From: an uncultured Clostridium sp.
GTDB lineage: Bacteria; Bacillota_A; Clostridia; Lachnospirales; Lachnospiraceae
Length of the DNA stretch: 13,415 nucleotides
Assembly (NCBI GenBank): GCA_945836785.1
Contig: CAMAMD010000020.1
Location: forward strand, 1 to 13,415
Reading direction: 5' to 3'
Shown here: positions 6,907 through 13,415 of the stretch, piece after piece
Layout of the letters: each line of letters begins with the position of its first letter
Numbering within the stretch: the stretch's first letter is position 1
Notes under the pieces: model-generated
What the model was told of the DNA's origin: nothing
Seen by the model: the letters and a program-made list of their open reading frames with translations, nothing else
The model's database searches: none
Made by a program: the position numbers and the translations under genes

Positions 6907-8649
6907 CTATTGTCCCCGATAACGATTCAGACATGCAAACAGTTCCTGCACACGCGGTTTTGCCAGTCCACACGGAATATAAGAACCACAAAGCGGTGCA
7001 AATCCCTCTGTATCAAGCTTCTGCATGACACATCCGACAATCTGCTGTACGGTCATCTTGCCGTCCAGCCTATTCTCCAAAATATCCCGCATAAGATAAG
7101 CGAGAGCTGTCGTCTGTTCCGTATCGACAAGCTGTTCCAGATAGCGCACATTGACACTCTCCTTGTCCAGTGAAAAAGATTCCAATCCGAAGGATTTTAC
7201 TTTCATGTGCTCATGCCTGTTTCCGCCGGACTCCTGTCTTCCACCTCTATCCCTGCCAGATTCCCTCCGACTGCTTCCCCTGTGTGCCGGTAAGACACGT
7301 TTAAAATCCGGTACCCTGTAATTCGGTGCCTGAATACGGGGTGCAGTATGATTGTCGCACAATTTCTTTACATCCGTAGTTATGTCAACTGCATGATAGC
7401 AGTCCATCTGCAATATATAGTCTGCAATATAGAAAAATGCACCCGAGCTTCCCGCAACCAATATAGTGGATATGCCGGACTTCTCATAAAGATCCTTTGC
7501 ACGCTCCAAAAATGGAGTGATAGGCTCCTTCTCCCGGCTGATAACCTGCTGCATAAACTCATCCCGCACCATAAAATTAGTCGCAGAGGTATCTTCATCG
7601 ATTAAAAATAATCGTGTCCCGGCCTCTATTCCTTCCACAACGCCTGCAGCCTGCGAGGTACTTCCACTGGCATCCTCCGTCGTGAATGCAGTTGTATCTT
7701 TCTTATTCGGCAAATCATTGATGAACATGGATATATCAACATTTCGGATGGAACGTCCATCCTCCGCACGCAGCTTTATTGCCGTGTCATCTGTGATGAC
7801 AAATTCCCTGCCATCTCCTTCAATATGGTTATATACCCCCTGCTGAATCGCAGAAAGCAAAGTAGACTTGCCATGATATCCTCCACCCACAATAAGCGTA
7901 ATTCCCTCCGGGACAGCCATGCCTGTTATCTCTCCCCTGTGAGGCAGTGTAAAGGTGCGCTCCATGGAGGCAGGCGATACAAAAGGTACACTGTCTGACA
8001 TCGGGAGATTCGACACTCCGCTCTTTCGTGGCAGCACGGCATCATTTGCCACAAAAGATACAAGGTGCTCCTTACGCAATATTTCGCGAAGTGCATGTTG
8101 ATCTTCCGCCAGAAAAACAGCCGACTCCACTTTTCGCTTATTAAGGTTTACATAATACATACTGTTGTCCACACATTTCGGAAGAAACTCAAACAATATT
8201 TTTTCCAGTTCACCCGCATTGATTGTACGTCCAAAAGCCGGGAAACCCACATAAAAACGCATTATGATCTTCTCATCCGTAATCTGACATGCACTGCGTT
8301 CCAGCACCTCCTGTCCGCACCGTGTAATGGATATCAACCCACTCTTGCCCGAACCCTTTGCCTTGAAATTATACTGCTCAAACTGAGACGATAAGAGCCT
8401 TGTCAAATGATCCTGCAGCGCAATGCGTGCCACCGCATTATCCCTGTAATACCCTACCGGAAACTGTGCCTGTGCATGCGTAACTTCCACATGCACAGCA
8501 GATGGCGATGCAAACGGATCTCCCTGCACATGGTCGATATATAAATCAAATTTGCCGAACCGATAGCTTCCCGCCGTCTGCTTATAATTTGGATATCCCT
8601 TGTGGTCTATGCTGCGGAGTAAAGTCCGTAACTCATTACTTGTCTTCAT
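6907..8649 (-). CDS. PF09818-type 'ABC-class' P-loop ATPase with Arg/Gly-rich linker
   Basis: This 580-residue cytoplasmic ATPase has no membrane segment. The Walker A motif GGGYHGKST is at 255-263, a signature-like ASGSTSQA at 327-334, and the Walker B motif RLFLIDED at 346-353. The N-terminal YPNYKQTAGSYRFGKFDLYIDHVQGDPFA region and this ATPase core are typical of the bacterial 'ATPase of the ABC class' family. A trypanosome relative (MRB1590) binds RNA, but the bacterial function is unsettled. Residues about 456-480 form an Arg/Gly/Ser-rich linker (HRGSSRRESGRDRGGRQESG) before the C-terminal domain. I chose ATG 8649, which opens with MKTSNELRTLL and has GGGAG 10 nt upstream. An in-frame extension to 8796 would run through the promoter and hairpin and does not resemble protein. 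It is the first gene of the operon with the methionine enzyme and traX-like. Confidence 0.88.
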   Translation of the reverse strand: MKTSNELRTLLRSIDHKGYPNYKQTAGSYRFGKFDLYIDHVQGDPFASPSAVHVEVTHAQAQFPVGYYRDNAVARIALQDHLTRLLSSQFEQYNFKAKGSGKSGLISITRCGQEVLERSACQITDEKIIMRFYVGFPAFGRTINAGELEKILFEFLPKCVDNSMYYVNLNKRKVESAVFLAEDQHALREILRKEHLVSFVANDAVLPRKSGVSNLPMSDSVPFVSPASMERTFTLPHRGEITGMAVPEGITLIVGGGYHGKSTLLSAIQQGVYNHIEGDGREFVITDDTAIKLRAEDGRSIRNVDISMFINDLPNKKDTTAFTTEDASGSTSQAAGVVEGIEAGTRLFLIDEDTSATNFMVRDEFMQQVISREKEPITPFLERAKDLYEKSGISTILVAGSSGAFFYIADYILQMDCYHAVDITTDVKKLCDNHTAPRIQAPNYRVPDFKRVLPAHRGSSRRESGRDRGGRQESGGNRHEHMKVKSFGLESFSLDKESVNVRYLEQLVDTEQTTALAYLMRDILENRLDGKMTVQQIVGCVMQKLDTEGFAPLCGSYIPCGLAKPRVQELFACLNRYRGQ

Positions 8650-8692
8650 ACTGTATAAACTCCCTTTCTCAATATCTGTATCATAGATTAAA

Positions 8693-8726
8693 ATGGCAGA
8701 ACATAGCAACCGCCATATCCTGCCAT
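8693..8726 (-). other. Strong RNA hairpin in the leader of the ATPase operon
   Basis: In minus-strand RNA, a 7-bp perfect stem AUGGCAG/CUGCCAU (8726-8720 with 8699-8693) continues directly into an 8-bp inner stem GAUAUGGC/GCUAUGUU (8719-8712 with 8707-8700), closed by a GGUU loop. Three of the 15 pairs are G-U wobbles. The same positions on the plus strand would be A-C mismatches, so the structure favours minus-strand RNA. It is followed by only UUU then AAUC. It could be an attenuator or 5'-stabilising element for the ATPase operon, or a weak terminator for the cbiL operon. Confidence 0.65.
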
Positions 8727-8756
8727 ATTTCACAGTCGTACATTTTATACTTATTG

Positions 8757-8768
8757 TAGTGTACACTA
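8757..8768. promoter_or_regulatory. Perfect 12-bp palindrome TAGTGTACACTA (putative operator)
   Basis: TAGTGTACACTA is fully self-complementary and coincides with the predicted -10 element. The cognate factor is unknown. GTGTAC/GTACAC half-sites of this type are bound by several HTH families, including GntR-type, so none can be assigned from sequence alone. Confidence 0.45.
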
Positions 8769-8786
8769 TAATAATTTTATTTTCAA
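8758..8786 (-). promoter_or_regulatory. Candidate sigma-A promoter of the ATPase-methionine-traX operon
   Basis: A -35 TTGAAA (8786-8781), 17 nt, and a -10 TACACT (8763-8758) lie about 110 nt upstream of the ATPase ATG. The -10 is imperfect (4 of 6). Its whole length lies inside the palindrome described separately, which suggests repression. No SAM, T-box or other riboswitch pattern is recognisable in the following leader, apart from the hairpin. Confidence 0.5.
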
Positions 8787-8814
8787 TAGCCAACATAACA
8801 AGTATATATTAAGA

Positions 8815-9615
8815 CTATTGCATATTTTCCACTTCATCTTTCCGTGCCACAATCGTTGTAAAATATCCCACATCCGCAGGGAGTTCCCGGATATCCCGGC
8901 AAATAACCTGCTTCTTTAATCCACAGTTGCTCACAGCATAAGCCTTGCATATTCCCTGCTCCGAAAGTTCACCAAGCTGTTGCTTTACCTTATCCATATT
9001 CCCTGCCGATTTCATTAGCACCACCGTATCACCCTGCTCCAGATAGTCCCGCAGTCTCAGTCTGCCGGAAATCTCTTGTTCAACGGAAAGTTCCTGTTCA
9101 TCAGAGAGCTGTCGTCCATGCCCATCCGACATCCGCTCCACTGCATAATATCCCGGCAGTATATGTACCGCCTCATTCCTGCTGCCAAGTGGTATGGAAA
9201 GCTCCGCAGCGACAGCACAAAAAGACGGAACTCCGTTTACAAGCTCCGCCTGATGTCCTGACTGTATCACGTACTTGTGAATATTCATATAGGTTCCGTA
9301 GACTGTAGGATCACCCAGATTTAAAAAGGCAATGTTCCTCCCCTGATCAAGCTGCTTTATCAGTACATCACAGCCCTCCCGGTATGCTCTCTCCAAAACA
9401 CTTGAATCTGTTGTCATCGGAATCGGCACAGAAATAACTTCCTTATCGGCAATCTCCGGCACCACACAAAGTGCGATGCCGTAAGCCGTACATGTTTCCC
9501 TGTTTTTTGCTGGAATTCCAATAATATCGCAAGTCTCTATCATCCGCTTTGCCTTGATTGTCATAAGCTCCGGATCACCGGGTCCAACGCCCACACCATA
9601 TAATATACCTGCCAT
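8815..9615 (-). CDS. cbiL: Precorrin-2 / cobalt-factor II C20-methyltransferase
   Basis: This 266-residue cytoplasmic SAM-dependent tetrapyrrole methylase adds the C20 methyl group in corrin-ring (vitamin B12) synthesis. Family motifs are GVGPGDPELMTIKA at 9-22, NLGDPTVYGTY at 99-109, GVPSFCA at 128-134 and MKSAGN at 201-206. ATG 9615 is supported by GGGGA 5 nt upstream. Residues about 161-186 form a hydrophilic loop containing an imperfect repeat (LSDEQE, LSVEQE), which looks like an expanded linker between the two methylase lobes. It follows the flavodiiron gene by 37 nt, and no other corrinoid gene is in the window. An anaerobic (cbiL) rather than aerobic (cobI) pathway is inferred from the organism type. 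No cobalamin riboswitch is visible upstream. Confidence 0.9.
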   Translation of the reverse strand: MAGILYGVGVGPGDPELMTIKAKRMIETCDIIGIPAKNRETCTAYGIALCVVPEIADKEVISVPIPMTTDSSVLERAYREGCDVLIKQLDQGRNIAFLNLGDPTVYGTYMNIHKYVIQSGHQAELVNGVPSFCAVAAELSIPLGSRNEAVHILPGYYAVERMSDGHGRQLSDEQELSVEQEISGRLRLRDYLEQGDTVVLMKSAGNMDKVKQQLGELSEQGICKAYAVSNCGLKKQVICRDIRELPADVGYFTTIVARKDEVENMQ

Positions 9616-9652
9616 GCCATTCCCCTATATCTTTGCTTTCTTCTATCTTCTT

Positions 9653-10828
9653 TTATTCTGTCTTGCCCGCTTCGATTACCGCGTCTGCGAGCGCCTCCAA
9701 TGCCGGAATATCCGAATCTTTCATAACGGATTTGATTGTCACTGACGGTTCCAGAATCGTCACATTCGGCATCTGCTCCAGCAAGCCCTTCATTGTTCTT
9801 GCCGCTGTAGGTCCCCACGAACCATTTTCAAGGATACCGACTGTCCTTTTCTGGTAAGCCTTAGCTTTAAGATGCGTCAGAAAATCATGCATCGGCAGGA
9901 ATACACCTCCATCATAGCTTGATGCTGCCAACACCATCCTGTCGTAGCGGAACGCATCCTCCACACACTCAGCAATATCCTCACGGGCCAAATCACTGAC
10001 GACAACTTTCTCCTCACCCTTCGCCCGAAGAATCTCTCCCAGCTTCTCAGCCGCCTTACCTGTATTACCATGAATGGACGCATATGCAATAAACACACCC
10101 TTATTTTCCGGCTTATAGCTGCTCCACGTATCATACAGACCTATGTAATATTCCAGATTTTCTGTCAGAATCGGACCGTGCAACGGACAAATTACCGCAA
10201 TATCCAAAGCTGCTGCCTTTTTCAACAAGGTCTGTACCGGTGCACCGTATTTACCTACAATATTGAAATAATATCTTCTTGCCTCACATGCCCAATCTTC
10301 ATCTGTATCTAAAGCACCAAATTTTCCAAACGCATCCGCTGCAAACAGAATCTTCTCACTGCTCTCATATGTCAGCATAACCTCCGGCCAATGTACCATA
10401 GGTGCCATCACAAAATTCAGTGTATGTGAACCAAGTGTAAGTGTATCGCCTTCCTTTACCACCAGCGTTTTTCCTGTTATATCCACATCAAAAAACTGAG
10501 GCAGCATGGAAAACGTCTTTGCATTTCCCACCAGAATCATATCAGGAAACAATTCAATAGCCCTTAAAATACTTCCCGCATGATCCGGTTCAAGATGCTG
10601 AATCACCAAATAATCGACCTTTCTTCCGTCAAGTTCATCCAGCAGATTTTTCTCCCACTCTGCAGTCTTTCGTCCATCCACTGTATCCATCAGGCAAATC
10701 TTTTCATCCATAATCAAATATGAATTATATGATATACCATTTGGCACAATATACTGACTTTCAAATAAATCGATGTCCCTGTCATCTACACCTATGTACT
10801 TTACTGCATCCGAAATTGTAACTTTCAT
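9653..10828 (-). CDS. fprA: Class A flavodiiron protein (oxygen/NO reductase)
   Basis: This 391-residue cytoplasmic enzyme is used by anaerobes to reduce O2 to water and/or NO to N2O. The N-terminal metallo-beta-lactamase-like domain (1-245) carries the diiron ligands H78, E80 and D82 in HLEPDH, H146 in MVHWPE, D165 in AADAFG, and H217 in PLHGP, a complete set. The C-terminal flavodoxin domain (about 245-388) begins with VFIAYASIHGNTGKAAEKL, the FMN phosphate-binding loop. There is no C-terminal rubredoxin or NAD(P)H:flavin oxidoreductase extension, so it is class A and needs an external electron donor. Length and domain order are normal. ATG 10828 has AGGAGG 8 nt upstream. It has its own promoter and is the first gene of a unit with cbiL. 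Confidence 0.96.
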   Translation of the reverse strand: MKVTISDAVKYIGVDDRDIDLFESQYIVPNGISYNSYLIMDEKICLMDTVDGRKTAEWEKNLLDELDGRKVDYLVIQHLEPDHAGSILRAIELFPDMILVGNAKTFSMLPQFFDVDITGKTLVVKEGDTLTLGSHTLNFVMAPMVHWPEVMLTYESSEKILFAADAFGKFGALDTDEDWACEARRYYFNIVGKYGAPVQTLLKKAAALDIAVICPLHGPILTENLEYYIGLYDTWSSYKPENKGVFIAYASIHGNTGKAAEKLGEILRAKGEEKVVVSDLAREDIAECVEDAFRYDRMVLAASSYDGGVFLPMHDFLTHLKAKAYQKRTVGILENGSWGPTAARTMKGLLEQMPNVTILEPSVTIKSVMKDSDIPALEALADAVIEAGKTE

Positions 10829-10862
10829 GTTTTTCTCCTCCTGACAATTTTCATTTGTGCCT

Positions 10863-10891
10863 ATTATATATCATTTACTCTATAAGAACAA
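10863..10891 (-). promoter_or_regulatory. Promoter of the flavodiiron-cbiL unit
   Basis: A perfect -10 TATAAT (10868-10863) lies 17 nt from a -35 TTGTTC (10891-10886, 3 of 6). It is inside the 82-nt gap between the ABC operon and the flavodiiron gene, about 34 nt before the ATG. No operator-like dyad and no terminator for the ABC operon are evident in the gap, so some read-through is possible. Confidence 0.6.
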
Positions 10892-10910
10892 ACCCTTTAT
10901 TTTTCCTGTA

Positions 10911-11504
10911 TTATTTTTTGTATGTTACTGTACCTTTTTTCGTTCTCAGAATAAAAACACAAAAAATCGCAATAATTTCAAATGCAACTGCAATATATAT
11001 GTTAAACCCTTGTGCAGTGATTACATCAGCTCTGCAAGCCATTGACCATGCAAAAGGATTCCATCGACTCCACTCATGGTAATAAACACTTCCTATTTCA
11101 AACACAAAAAATATACATACCCAAAAATTATAATTTTTGCGATTGGAAATATGAAATAAGCAGACCCCCTTAAAGATAAAGCTGGCAGTCATATTAAACG
11201 CCGTACAAATGCATAACAAAAATTCATAATTCAAAGCAAAAATAATATAATCGAACATGGAAAGCAAAAAGCATGCTATGCCCAATGTAAACAAATATCT
11301 GAACATCCACCTTCTGTAAGAGCCATATCTGATTATCTGCGCATTATAAGCCATTTCTTTATAATATCCATTAACCGAAACAATTATAATATAAAAAGCA
11401 CCAACAACCGTCAACCATTTCAGCACATCTATAATGCTATAATCACCAAGGTTCATGCCAATTCCAAAAAAAAACGGCGGATAAAAATTCCCTTTATCTG
11501 GCAT
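10911..11504 (-). CDS. Small polytopic membrane protein, last gene of the ABC operon
   Basis: This 197-residue membrane protein has about five hydrophobic segments (near 24-45, 68-88, 92-115, 126-143 and 164-187). I do not recognise it with confidence. Before the last segment it has an aromatic motif, WSRWNPFAWSM (about 146-156), a layout resembling the extracellular loop of ABC-2-type permeases; a DUF2705-like or ABC-2-related assignment is possible but unproven. ATG 11504 overlaps the ATPase stop by 11 nt and has GGGAG 8 nt upstream, so translation is coupled. It is probably a third membrane component of the transporter or a linked immunity protein. Base composition is more AT-rich than the metabolic genes to its left. 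Confidence 0.75.
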   Translation of the reverse strand: MPDKGNFYPPFFFGIGMNLGDYSIIDVLKWLTVVGAFYIIIVSVNGYYKEMAYNAQIIRYGSYRRWMFRYLFTLGIACFLLSMFDYIIFALNYEFLLCICTAFNMTASFIFKGVCLFHISNRKNYNFWVCIFFVFEIGSVYYHEWSRWNPFAWSMACRADVITAQGFNIYIAVAFEIIAIFCVFILRTKKGTVTYKK

Positions 11505-12132
11505 TCACTATACTCCCTCTGTCAAGCTCAATCACATGATCACACAGAACCTCTATATCCTCCTGAATATGGGAGGATAAAACAATTGTCCTGCCATTTT
11601 GTTTCAATTCTCTCAAATAATCCCGCATCTGTTTTACCGCATCCAAATCCAAACCATTCATGGGTTCATCTAATATTATAAGCTTCGGATTTTCCATAAT
11701 TGCCTGTGCAATAGAAAGACGCTGCTTCATTCCAAGCGAATAATGAACCAGCCATTTCTTGGATTGCGGATCAAGTCCGACCTTTCTCATCGTCTCATAT
11801 ATCTCATCCCTGCCTATTTTTTTGTTGATATCCGCCAAATATTTCAGATTTTTATAACCCGAAGCAAACTGGATAAAAGTAGGTTGCTCAATTATCGCTC
11901 CTGTATCCGGCGGAAAATCCAAATCCTTTCCTATCACCTTTCCATCAATCTTGACGGTTCCTGTATCAGGTGCGGTAATACCACAGATTATCTTCATTAA
12001 AACCGTTTTCCCCGAACCGTTTCTCCCGACAATTCCAAATATTTCTCCTTCATTAACAAAAAAATTAATATTATTTAAAACGCTTTCTTTTTTGTATGCC
12101 TTGCATACATCTATAACTTCTATCTTAGACAT
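11494..12132 (-). CDS. ABC transporter ATP-binding protein, BcrA-like
   Basis: This 212-residue nucleotide-binding subunit has Walker A GRNGSGKT at 36-43, Q-loop IIEQPTF near 81-87, signature YSLGMKQR at 131-138, Walker B LIILDEP at 151-157, and the H-loop His188. The Q-loop region, followed by a SGYKNL motif, is typical of the bacitracin/lantibiotic-resistance type ATPases that pair with ABC-2 permeases. It ends soon after the H-loop and lacks the C-terminal extension of many BcrA proteins. I chose ATG 12132 (GGAGG 5 nt upstream); an extension to 12228 only reads the preceding gene in another frame. The start overlaps the permease stop by 13 nt and the end overlaps the next gene by 11 nt. 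The substrate is unknown; antimicrobial peptide export or immunity is an inference. Confidence 0.93.
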   Translation of the reverse strand: MSKIEVIDVCKAYKKESVLNNINFFVNEGEIFGIVGRNGSGKTVLMKIICGITAPDTGTVKIDGKVIGKDLDFPPDTGAIIEQPTFIQFASGYKNLKYLADINKKIGRDEIYETMRKVGLDPQSKKWLVHYSLGMKQRLSIAQAIMENPKLIILDEPMNGLDLDAVKQMRDYLRELKQNGRTIVLSSHIQEDIEVLCDHVIELDRGSIVNAR

Positions 12133-12929
12133 TTCCGCCTCCGTAACATAATGATTTCTACTAAAACCACAATTAGCAACAAAAGCCAGGCAATCACCTG
12201 AGAGGATAACAGATAACCCCCATAACATTTCATTTTCATGGACGATATTTTTGATATCTGAAAAATGTCAAAATACGAAAAGATATACCATACCTTTGAA
12301 TTTCCGATCACATATAATAAACGATTTACAATATTCGGCATAAATTTCACCACAGCAAGCAGGATGACGCCATATATTTTATGGTTTCCCATATTAAATA
12401 TAAAGCAGACAAGTCCGCAGATAATCCCCAGTAAAGCATGTGCGAAAAAGGTCACCAAAAAGGCACTATGCACGGAGCTAAACAGTACCCATCCTGCCAG
12501 ATTATCAACAGTCCCAAGATTACACGAAAGTGCTGTTCCACGACTTACAAAGCCGATAAAAAAATCAAGGTTCCAGCTGCCATCGACAGACGGAAAGAGC
12601 AAAAAAACAACAAGAGCAATGAATAGTCCGAATATTACTTCTGCCGATATCAAAGAAACTATTTCATAACGCAGCCAACGTTTCCAACCTGTTCTTATAA
12701 TAACGTTTTGCCTGTTTCCAATCAGAGGATAGTCCATCGCAATTAACATTGATATTATCACAAATATCATGTCCGACTCCGAATTCATAAACAGGATATA
12801 CACCTCATACATACTTAGCTTTACATTCCCTATCATCCCGCCAAGCGAGAACATAAGATATGCAAGCATCAGCGTTACCCCCAAAAAAAACGTTCCCGTA
12901 AATATCCGATTTGAAACATATCTAACCAT
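12120..12929 (-). CDS. ABC-2-type permease subunit
   Basis: This 269-residue integral membrane protein begins MVRYVSNRIFTGTFFLGVTL, has about six hydrophobic segments, and ends in a basic tail (RRRKCLR). A short N-terminal cytoplasmic stretch, a TM segment, a soluble loop and then a block of TM helices is the usual shape of ABC-2 permeases paired with BcrA-type ATPases. ATG 12929 has GGAGG 10 nt upstream; a 16-residue extension to 12977 would pass through that site and is rejected. It overlaps the upstream permease by 8 nt and the ATPase by 13 nt. Assignment rests mainly on topology and operon position. Confidence 0.8.
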   Translation of the reverse strand: MVRYVSNRIFTGTFFLGVTLMLAYLMFSLGGMIGNVKLSMYEVYILFMNSESDMIFVIISMLIAMDYPLIGNRQNVIIRTGWKRWLRYEIVSLISAEVIFGLFIALVVFLLFPSVDGSWNLDFFIGFVSRGTALSCNLGTVDNLAGWVLFSSVHSAFLVTFFAHALLGIICGLVCFIFNMGNHKIYGVILLAVVKFMPNIVNRLLYVIGNSKVWYIFSYFDIFQISKISSMKMKCYGGYLLSSQVIAWLLLLIVVLVEIIMLRRRKCLR

Positions 12930-13415
12930 ATATGTATCGCCTCCTAAAAGCAAACAGCAGTGCAATACTACACACAACGATAATGGTTATCTGTACAATC
13001 AGTTCGTACACAAGTCCCCCACCGGCGGTACATATCATGGGATTGGTAAATACATTCCATGTAAGAGGGCTGAAATAATACAAAAAATCAAACGGATAGC
13101 ACAAAAAGATTAGTAATTTCTGCACCATGAAAGGACATATTATAATTGCATACTTATTTTTTATATATCTACTCATAACAAGTGCAAGCATCGACCACGG
13201 TATAGCAGTCATCGAAAAAACAAATATCATCAGGCACAGACTGCATACCGGATGTCCGTTCTCTGTCAGTCTGTAATACAAGGTTCCCTCTATCAAACCA
13301 TCCTCCGGATTTCTATTGCCTGGTACAGAAAAGTTAATTCCTGTTATTCTCAGAAACGCAATGAACAACAGGCTTCCGACAAATACTGCAAAAATACTGG
13401 ATATAATTGTCGAAA
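12922..13415 (-). CDS. ABC-2-type permease subunit, 5' end missing (right edge)
   Basis: The frame is open from 13415 to a TAG at 12924-12922, about 164 codons, with no in-window start I trust; a TTG at 13368 is internal to a hydrophobic run that continues upstream. Visible are a TM segment at the edge (SSIFAVFVGSLLFIAFLRI), an extracellular loop of about 40 residues, a TM pair, a second loop with SPLTWNVFTNPM, a last TM, and a basic tail RRRYIYG. The loop and helix pattern matches the C-terminal half of ABC-2 permeases. It overlaps the next permease by 8 nt, so the two probably form a heterodimer served by the single ATPase. Confidence 0.8.
   Translation of the reverse strand, partial: STIISSIFAVFVGSLLFIAFLRITGINFSVPGNRNPEDGLIEGTLYYRLTENGHPVCSLCLMIFVFSMTAIPWSMLALVMSRYIKNKYAIIICPFMVQKLLIFLCYPFDFLYYFSPLTWNVFTNPMICTAGGGLVYELIVQITIIVVCSIALLFAFRRRYIYG

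Noticed and set aside
8650..8796. 49-residue N-terminal extension of the PF09818 ATPase
   Set aside because: It runs through the promoter, palindrome and hairpin, lacks a ribosome binding site at 8796, and does not resemble protein; ATG 8649 has GGGAG and opens the known family N-terminus.
9616..9652. Cobalamin riboswitch before cbiL
   Set aside because: The gap is only 37 nt, too short for a cobalamin riboswitch, and none is recognisable before the flavodiiron gene.
12133..12228. 32-residue N-terminal extension of the ABC ATPase
   Set aside because: It lies entirely within the preceding permease gene in another frame, and the ATG at 12132 has an ideal GGAGG at 5 nt.
149..13113. Many plus-strand open frames of 60-160 codons across the window
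   Set aside because: All lie antisense to genes with clear family motifs, have no ribosome binding sites of note, and show no recognisable protein features.

Overview
The window looks like chromosomal DNA of a low-to-mid GC, strictly anaerobic Firmicute, most likely a gut Lachnospiraceae (Clostridia). The reasons are the strong GGAGG-type ribosome binding sites, a class A flavodiiron protein, a fused homocysteine methyltransferase/methylenetetrahydrofolate reductase, a chromosomal TraX-family protein and a PF09818-type ATPase. The taxonomic call is an inference from gene content. Every gene I accept is on the minus strand, so the window reads from right (13415) to left (1). No rRNA, tRNA, IS element, CRISPR array or prophage gene was seen, and no intergenic stretch exceeds 300 bases.

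In transcription order: (1) 13415-10911 is a compact ABC transporter operon. It has a 5'-truncated permease, a second permease, a short BcrA-like ATPase and a small membrane protein, and each gene overlaps the next by 8-13 nt. (2) 10828-8815 has its own promoter and encodes a flavodiiron oxygen/NO reductase followed by precorrin-2 C20-methyltransferase (cbiL). (3) 8814-4273 begins with a leader that has a promoter overlapping a perfect 12-bp palindrome and a strong 15-bp RNA hairpin. It then encodes a PF09818 ATPase with an Arg/Gly-rich linker, the bifunctional homocysteine methyltransferase/MTHFR, and a TraX-family membrane protein, 9-18 nt apart. (4) 4272-187 has a promoter preceded by an 11-bp-phased direct repeat, then an OmpR-type response regulator, a sensor kinase, a membrane-anchored acidic exported protein of unknown function, and a DapF-fold protein in which both catalytic cysteines are serine. 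(5) 186-1 has a near-consensus promoter whose start site is covered by two palindromic octamers, driving a gene of which only 17 codons lie in the window.

The most unusual part is region 4. A two-component system is apparently co-transcribed with an exported protein and a diaminopimelate-epimerase homologue that should be unable to epimerise by the known two-cysteine mechanism, although the rest of its ligand-binding signature is kept. This suggests a repurposed DAP-like (cell wall precursor) binding or converting protein tied to an envelope-sensing system; that function is inference. Regions 2 and 3 mix redox defence, corrinoid synthesis and one-carbon/methionine metabolism. I found no cobalamin or SAM riboswitch, and no classical intrinsic terminator with a long U-tract.
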